In this document: in pieces, positions 58,801-64,000 of the stretch
How the letters are laid out: every line of letters begins with the position of its first letter
Position numbering within the stretch: the first letter of the stretch is position 1
From: Corella eumyota
Lineage: Eukaryota > Chordata > Ascidiacea > Phlebobranchia > Corellidae
Assembly (NCBI GenBank): GCA_963082875.1
Contig: OY720097.1
Location: 21,708,501-21,772,500 of the forward strand
Length of the DNA stretch: 64,000 nt
Direction: 5' to 3'
Notes under the pieces: model-generated
What the model was told of the DNA's origin: nothing
The model's input: the letters and a program-made list of their open reading frames with translations, nothing else
Databases searched by the model: none
Program-made: the position numbers and the translations under genes

Positions 58801-61800
58801 TATTGGATCAAATTATTTTTATATTTTTAAACAAATGGGTTAACTAATTCAACCGTTTTTAATGTTATTTGTGAAGATCAAAATGGGTCCAAAGATGCAG
58901 TAAAAGGGATAAATAAACAAACATTTTAATTTACAAATTACTTAAGGTCACTTTGGCATATAGGCAGTTGGGATTTAACTCAGGGCATTATATAGTCATG
59001 CCAAGAGCTTTTCCTTTTGAATTTTTATAATAGAAAATACTAAGGCCTGTAAATAAATTTTTGTCTGTACTTGAAATAATATGGTTGTACCTGTATAACC
59101 TTTAAAAATTAAAAGAAAAAATTTTTTTTTTTTTTTTGATCCATGTGAAATTGTGTTGTAATTTCTACCTAACTATTTTGAAGTGGGATATTATAATTAT
59201 ACTTACATATTGTTAAATATTGATTAGTCAATGGGGCATTTAAGTGAATGACAAAAAGTAATTTTCAACTTTAGGGAATTACCCCTTTTTTTCTCACAAA
59301 AAAGGTATATATACAAAAAGGGGTTACATCATGCTTTGTTAATTTATTTGAAGAGTAAATGAGAATGATTATGTATGGTGTAACTTTAAAAGCCCAGTTT
59401 ATAGGTATACAGTATTAAAATAAAGGCTTTTTTATTTTTTTTACAAGTTGGCATTATTTATTTTTAGCTACGTTATTATATATTTTACGTATAATAAGTC
59501 TTAATTGTCTACCTAATTAGGCTTATGTAATTTTCTTTTTTTAAATAGGTTTGTTAATTGTGAACAATAGATATACTTAGTTGCAGTTTTACTGTATAGG
59601 TATTACTATTTAAAAAAGTTTTTAAGCATGGGTGTTTTAATCTATTATATAACAAAAAAAAATATAACAAAAATTTCTAACTGCTAAGGTTATGTAGAAT
59701 AATTAAATTTAAAAAATATGTTTAACTTTTAAACAAGGATTAAGAAATAACAGTTTTTGTAGTTTATAACGTTATGAAGAGTTAATAACAGATATGAAAA
59801 AAATATGAATGTTTTGTGATACAAAATGGTATTTTTTTTAGAATTTAGATATTTATTATTTCTAAAAATGGCAAGAAAAGTGACTTATCAAGAAGCATAT
59901 CAAAAAATTAAGAATGGATCAAGATTACCTATAGAAGAATTTTCATTACCAATAGAACAGTTTGATTCTAAAAATTTAAATGAACTGAGTTTGACTTTGA
60001 TTAGAAAATGTGAAGATATTGTCCCTTTTCGCAAAAAAAAGGACCCAACAATTTCATTTTCATTCTTTGAATTTATAAGGTTTAAAAAAATTGGTCATTT
60101 ATCTGGAAATGAGTTATTAAAAGCCTTTATAAGTATTTTAAATGATAAACAATACTGCAAGGAAGGAAAGTGTTTACTATTTTCAACTGATGGCAAGACT
60201 TTACAATTTGCAATTTGCTTTTTTCACAAATGGCAACCTTGGTTAGTTCCCTATCAAAAAAATGAACCACATTTAGTTAGAAATTTGCATGAGAAGTTAT
60301 TTGACGAAGCGACCTGTCAATCAAAAGCCTTTTCTCAAAGAAGCTGTCGTTTTCATTATTCAGACGATCATTTGAAAAAAATAAGAAAACAGTGTTTTTC
60401 AAGTTTTCCAAAGTTTATGTGCAATAAAATAAACGAAACTAAGCTCGATTTTCAACATGCTTTCGCTGGTATTCTTCTTTATATTGCAAATTCTTTACAG
60501 TATTATGACAGGAGTTTTAAAAATGATCCTGTAGCTGATCTACCAGTAGCTGCAGCTGTTAAACTTGCCATTCTTGACACGAAAAAACCTGAAAAATTGC
60601 AAGCAGTTTTTGGACTCCATAATCAGCTAATTAACCCAGACAACCACTTGCCTTCAAATGGTTATGTTATAAAAAAAAACATTCGATCCAAAAAGGCTAG
60701 ATTAAGAAAAGAAGCTATTGAGCCAATTATAAAAAGTGCTTTGTTTAAAGGAATGGATGGATCAAACAAGTATAGATTAGATTATATTAATTCTGTTGTA
60801 TGTGAAATTAGAAAATTTTATCAGCTCCCCCCTCTTGAACTTGAAAATACTCATTCCACAAAAACTTCGTTAAAATCACCCAGTATTAATAGAATCAAAA
60901 GCAAAAAATTCAAGGTTGTTGACAATCCTTTATCTCCGGCTTGGGATATCGGGTTTCCTCAATGTTTAACCAAGCGTAAGAAAGGCAAAAAGTACAAAAA
61001 GCCGATCAAGAGTCAAAAACCAAAACGAAATTGGAAGATCAAAAAAAAATATTTGGCCGAATATTTCTCTCAGCTGAAGCAATGGGTATTATTAAATCGA
61101 CCCAGAAACTTTAGACCTGTTATAAACTCCGCGCTTTTTTTGATTTTTTTTTTATCTTTGTTAGCTTTAATGTTTCCTAATATATGGATTTAATGAATAT
61201 GTGCAATGATTATTAAATATTACTACTTTATTTTACCGATGATGCAATTTGCTAATTTTTTATTAACCATTTCTTTTCCAAATATTCATAAACAAACTTT
61301 TGAACAACTTTATCAAAATTTTTTACCTTTACAATTTTTTTATTTTACTCTTTTTTATAAATTTTATATCTAATTCTGTGTATATATATGCCTTACACTG
61401 TATTGTTAAAATCTTGAATTTTTTGTGGTTACTTTTATTATTATTATTATTGTTTCTATAAATTCTTACGTTCAAATAAGTGCACTTCTTCTTTTTCTTA
61501 CAGTTTTTATTTTTTTATTAGCAGTGTCTCACATTTTTTATTTTTTTATATTTAATAAGTTCAGTATAGAACTGTAAATTGCAAAATATTGTTAAAATAT
61601 GTACAGAGTTTGGCAATTTGTAGACCATGAAATAGTGTTTTATAATTTTCTTATTGCATTTATATTTTTTTTTTGTATGTTTTTTGTAACTGTCGCTGGT
61701 ACGTGAAATAAGTCGAATAAAAATTACAAAATACACAAACATTTTAATTTCATTTTTAAGCATTTGTTGTCAGCTTTACTGTAAGAATAAAGTTAACATA

Positions 61801-64000
61801 TAACTTTTACAATATTTGGTTATTAATATATTCTTATATTTTTTACTTTGATTTTTTTTTATTTTCACTGCCCTAAGTCAGCTATATTAGTTTAATTTGG
61901 GGTTTATTTTAGTTTCCATTAACTCTGTATTAAATAATATTTCCTAAATTTAACTTAATACAAAAACTTATAACATTTTGTACACATTTTTTTTATATTT
62001 TATTAAAAAAATTTAGAAAATTGTAAAATGTTTTTTCTTGATTTTCAGGTTTTGGACAGAAGTCAGCATTTTGGTTCAGGATTAATCCACCAGGGGGCAG
62101 TAAGCGACCCTTCTCAATTTATCGGAATTTTTGCTCAAAATCGACCAGAATGGAAAATAACTGAACAAGCCTGCAACTCATTCTCAATGGTGGTGGTTCC
62201 CCTCTATGATACTCTGGGAGCTGATTCAATCCAGCATATTATTACCCAATGTAAGTAGTCTGTAATACTTTGTACACATTTAAATATCTATTTGTGGTAT
62301 GTTTTATTAGATATATATTTTTAACCTTGATGTAAGAAAGTTGAATAAAAATTACAGTTTAAATAAGCTTCGGTTTCATTTTTTAATCGATATTGTATTA
62401 CAAGTTTTCTAAAGCCTTTTTTTTAAATATTACTCCATACCTGCATAGAGAATTAAACCCAGGATATTTTTTTTTAAATTGCCACAACCTCATTAAAAAT
62501 GCAATCTATAAAATAAAACTTTAAACTATTACTTGATTGCCTGTTCTTAGATCAATATTTTAATTGTCATAATATGGTCATAACTTTCAACTATTATTTG
62601 CCCAGAATAATATTCTGGTCACTACGAACGACTTTTTTATTTATTTTATAAGCCTATAAATTGGACATACATATATATTTATTTTTTTGTATATATATTT
62701 ATCCTCGATGTTGGAAAGTAGAATGCGCGACTTAAACATAGAGTAACACCAGTTTCTCCGACTCAGTCTCGGGTTGCCTGTGGCAGTTTGGAATATTATG
62801 AATTATAATTGCCCGATAATTATACTGCCGATTAAGTGCTGGCTCAGCAGGAGTTCATATCGTTTATAGCGCTTTACTTAAGGGCGCTACAGCATGAGAT
62901 CAGTGGGGATTGAACCCACAACCTTATGTGTGGAGTAGCAAGTGTTCTTACCATTACACCACGCTGCCGGATTAATATTGTCCACCAAGCTTCATTATAT
63001 ATATATAGATAATTGTAAAGTTTATTTAAAACAGGTGATCTGAAGATATTAGTGGTCGACAATGTCTCAAAAGCCACAAATTTAATATCGGGAGTTAAAG
63101 ATAACAAATTTTCACTAAAGATTATCGTTATAATGGATGAAATTACTGACGAACTGAAATCTTTTGCTGAAGGAACTGAAGTTAAACTTTTTGGTTTTAA
63201 AGAAATTGAGGAGATTGGAAAAAACAATCTTAAAGATTTTGTGGTAAATAATTCTTTCTAAATTTTACTGACAGCAACAAAAATAAAAGAATTAAAGTGG
63301 TACTATATATATTACAAAAAAATGTTATGAAAATTTATGTGGAAAGGCTGACTACACAGCCAAAGCATAGCAATTGTAACTCAAACCTAGTCTCAAGTTG
63401 TTTTTGGCAGTTTGGGATATTATTGATCATATTTTTTTTGTATATATCTTTATCCTCAATGTGGAAATGTTCAATGCGCGAACTATACGTAGAATAACAT
63501 CAGTTACTCCAACCCAGTCTCGAGTTGTCTGTGGAAGTTTGGGATATTATAGATTATATTGCCCAATAATTATTCTGCTAATTAAGTGCTGGCTCAGCGG
63601 ATGTTTATACTGTTTTACTTAAGGGCGTTACAGCATGAAAGCAGTGGGGATTAAACCTACGATGTCAAGGTGGTGTAGCAGGTGTTCTTACCACTACACC
63701 ACGTTGCCAGTTTTTTTACCACTGCACCATGCTGCCGTAAATATTGTAATAATTTAAAGCTAACCATTTTTTGGGCTTTGCAAGTGTGTGTATGTATTTA
63801 GAATTTTACTTTAAAGCACTACAACATAAATGAAAGCGGTGGGAATTAAACCCAGGACTCCAAGTCAAGGCACTACATCACCTTAAAAACATTTAGTATT
63901 TTTTTAAATATTTTTCAACTTAATCCAATTTTCTTTTTAGCCCCCTGGATCTGAAGATGTTCACACAATTTGTTATACTAGCGGGACCACAGGTTTGCCT
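55857..64000 (+). CDS. Acsl: Long-chain acyl-CoA synthetase, copy B, amino-terminal part
   Basis: Exons in the window: 55857-56534, 56999-57113, 58439-58506, 62049-62250, 63035-63243 and 63941-64000 (cut by the window edge). Exons 2-5 have exactly the sizes of their ACSL-A counterparts (115, 68, 202 and 209 nt) and the same phases. Recognisable ACSL sequence includes NGPCVGWRPKPDSAYQWMSY, DRSQHFGSGLIHQ and the start of the AMP-binding motif [12 protein letters not shown]. The first exon (226 codons) is a disordered Glu/Pro/Gln-rich extension with about ten QQEETP-type heptads and no membrane anchor, so this paralogue may be soluble or recruited by protein contacts. A separate reading frame is nested in the intron 58507-62048, which is much larger than the matching ACSL-A intron. 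Confidence 0.95.
56047..56274 (+). repeat. Coding 21-bp minisatellite (QQEETPV heptads) in ACSL-B exon 1
   Basis: About ten tandem copies of a 21-bp unit, mostly cagcaagaagaaacaccag plus two bases, encode QQEETPV or QQEETPA heptads. One unit is shortened (VQQETPVE). Copy number is likely to vary between individuals; that is inference. Confidence 0.9.
56655..56815 (-). mobile_element. tRNA-derived SINE, family 1, partial and old
   Basis: Blocks gtttgctgagcagaagttta, actgtttatagcgccttaac and aagaccttatgttgtaaacc are recognisable; both ends are lost. Confidence 0.65.
57119..57407 (-). mobile_element. tRNA-derived SINE, family 1, full length, next to a splice donor
   Basis: Full-length minus-oriented copy from tttttgtatatatctttatc to the head (ccacgctgccgg). 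Its tail begins directly after the donor of ACSL-B exon 2 (GTAAGT, 57114-57119). Confidence 0.9.
57495..57610 (+). mobile_element. tRNA-derived SINE, family 2, degraded
   Basis: Plus-oriented: catggcatt, ggatttcgtgttta, gaatgccatactattcgccc, gatagctt and cacaacacacctttcc match the family-2 consensus order. Confidence 0.6.
58185..58330 (-). mobile_element. Short interspersed element, family 3, reversed
   Basis: ataaagtttggtagacaata, aattataagcctacaaaata and gtaggtaaattatt are reverse complements of the family-3 blocks. Confidence 0.6.
58585..58770 (-). mobile_element. tRNA-derived SINE, family 1, 3' part
   Basis: cttaaacatagagtaacatt, cccagtctcaggttgc, ttgcccaatatttaag and tttatagcactttactcaag belong to the family-1 body; the tRNA head is lost. 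Confidence 0.7.
59826..61193 (+). CDS. Nested intronless orphan gene in ACSL-B intron 3, 441-455 aa
   Basis: A single open frame of 455 codons. The ATG at 59868 (MARKVTYQEAYQKI) has a better context (aaaatgg) and an acceptor-like site before it, so the product is probably 441 residues. It is a lysine-rich protein with a globular-looking middle containing scattered Cys, His and aromatic residues (CFFHKWQPWLVPY, CRFHYSDDHLKKI, FAGILLYIANSLQYYD). A strongly basic segment (KRKKGKKYKKPIKSQKPKR) precedes a single carboxyl-terminal hydrophobic helix (SALFLIFFLSLLALMFPNIW). This is the layout of a tail-anchored membrane protein facing the cytosol or nucleus. No transposase, reverse transcriptase, integrase or zinc-knuckle motif is seen. 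The family is not recognised. It is transcribed in the same direction as its host gene. An AATAAA lies at 61716-61721. Confidence 0.75.
   Translation: MVFFLEFRYLLFLKMARKVTYQEAYQKIKNGSRLPIEEFSLPIEQFDSKNLNELSLTLIRKCEDIVPFRKKKDPTISFSFFEFIRFKKIGHLSGNELLKAFISILNDKQYCKEGKCLLFSTDGKTLQFAICFFHKWQPWLVPYQKNEPHLVRNLHEKLFDEATCQSKAFSQRSCRFHYSDDHLKKIRKQCFSSFPKFMCNKINETKLDFQHAFAGILLYIANSLQYYDRSFKNDPVADLPVAAAVKLAILDTKKPEKLQAVFGLHNQLINPDNHLPSNGYVIKKNIRSKKARLRKEAIEPIIKSALFKGMDGSNKYRLDYINSVVCEIRKFYQLPPLELENTHSTKTSLKSPSINRIKSKKFKVVDNPLSPAWDIGFPQCLTKRKKGKKYKKPIKSQKPKRNWKIKKKYLAEYFSQLKQWVLLNRPRNFRPVINSALFLIFFLSLLALMFPNIWI
59830..59841 (+). promoter_or_regulatory. Acceptor-like site before the nested reading frame
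   Basis: tatttttttttag lies 26 nt upstream of the second ATG (59868). Joining it in phase to ACSL-B exon 3 runs into a stop after seven codons, so it is not an ACSL exon. A spliced-leader site for the nested gene is the simplest reading. Confidence 0.4.
62560..63003 (+). mobile_element. Family-3 element split by a family-1 SINE
   Basis: Family-3 sequence runs 62560-62665 (tcataatatggtcataactt, ttttataagcctataaattg) and resumes at 62972-63003 (attgtccaccaagcttcatt). Between them is a full-length minus-oriented family-1 SINE (about 62682-62970), so family 3 was here first. Confidence 0.8.
63340..63737 (-). mobile_element. Nested family-1 SINEs
   Basis: An outer minus-oriented copy is seen as body sequence at 63340-63431 and as a tRNA head at 63712-63737 (ccactgcaccatgctgccg). 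A second complete minus-oriented copy (63432-63715) interrupts it within ttgatcatatt. Confidence 0.8.

Noticed and set aside
59842-59865. Nested frame as an alternative exon of ACSL-B
   Set aside because: Joining in phase from 58506 meets a stop within eight codons.
59826-61193. Reading the nested frame as a retroelement gag or other virus-like relic
   Set aside because: No zinc knuckle, protease, polymerase or integrase sequence, no flanking long repeats seen, and the frame is whole with its own start and polyA signal; treated as an orphan gene instead.

Overview
The window looks like nuclear DNA of an ascidian tunicate, most likely a Ciona species. This is inferred from the very AT-rich sequence, many short GT-AG introns, a chordate HNF1 gene, and dense small tRNA-derived SINEs and short foldback elements. 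No database search was possible. I recognised no LTR retroelement, Polinton, capsid- or envelope-bearing element, CRISPR array or rRNA gene.

Layout from left to right. 1-1065 is a hexamer-built minisatellite that runs off the left edge. 1795-5229 (+) is an 11-exon gene for a secreted 643-residue protein in which Cys/Tyr-rich modules alternate with helical modules. 6080-15262 (-) is a complete HNF1-type POU-homeobox gene with a very large second exon. 16522-31622 (-) is a complete 17-exon receptor tyrosine kinase (930 residues) with FN3-like and EGF-like ectodomain parts and an HGD catalytic loop. 31623-35332 is a gene-free stretch with a 38-bp tandem array and a truncated foldback element. 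35333-37919 (+) is a 4-exon gene for an unrecognised 107-residue protein. 40130-51343 (+) is a long-chain acyl-CoA synthetase (ACSL) gene with two alternative amino termini. 55857-64000 (+) is the first part of a tandem ACSL paralogue that continues past the right edge. Inside its third intron lies an uninterrupted 441-455 codon reading frame on the same strand (59826-61193), the best candidate here for something undescribed.

Reading phase was carried by hand across every splice junction of the five spliced genes, and each closes on a multiple of three. The models are therefore internally consistent without transcript data. HNF1 is a nuclear transcription factor. The kinase is a plasma-membrane receptor. 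The two ACSL genes activate long-chain fatty acids on membranes and share exon sizes (115, 68, 202 and 209 nt), which marks a tandem duplication. One exon, together with the intron end before it, is almost identical between the two copies while its neighbours are diverged, suggesting local gene conversion. There is no operon-like arrangement. Introns and intergenic DNA are full of SINE copies, including nested insertions, a head-to-head pair and one copy flanked by 43-bp direct repeats.
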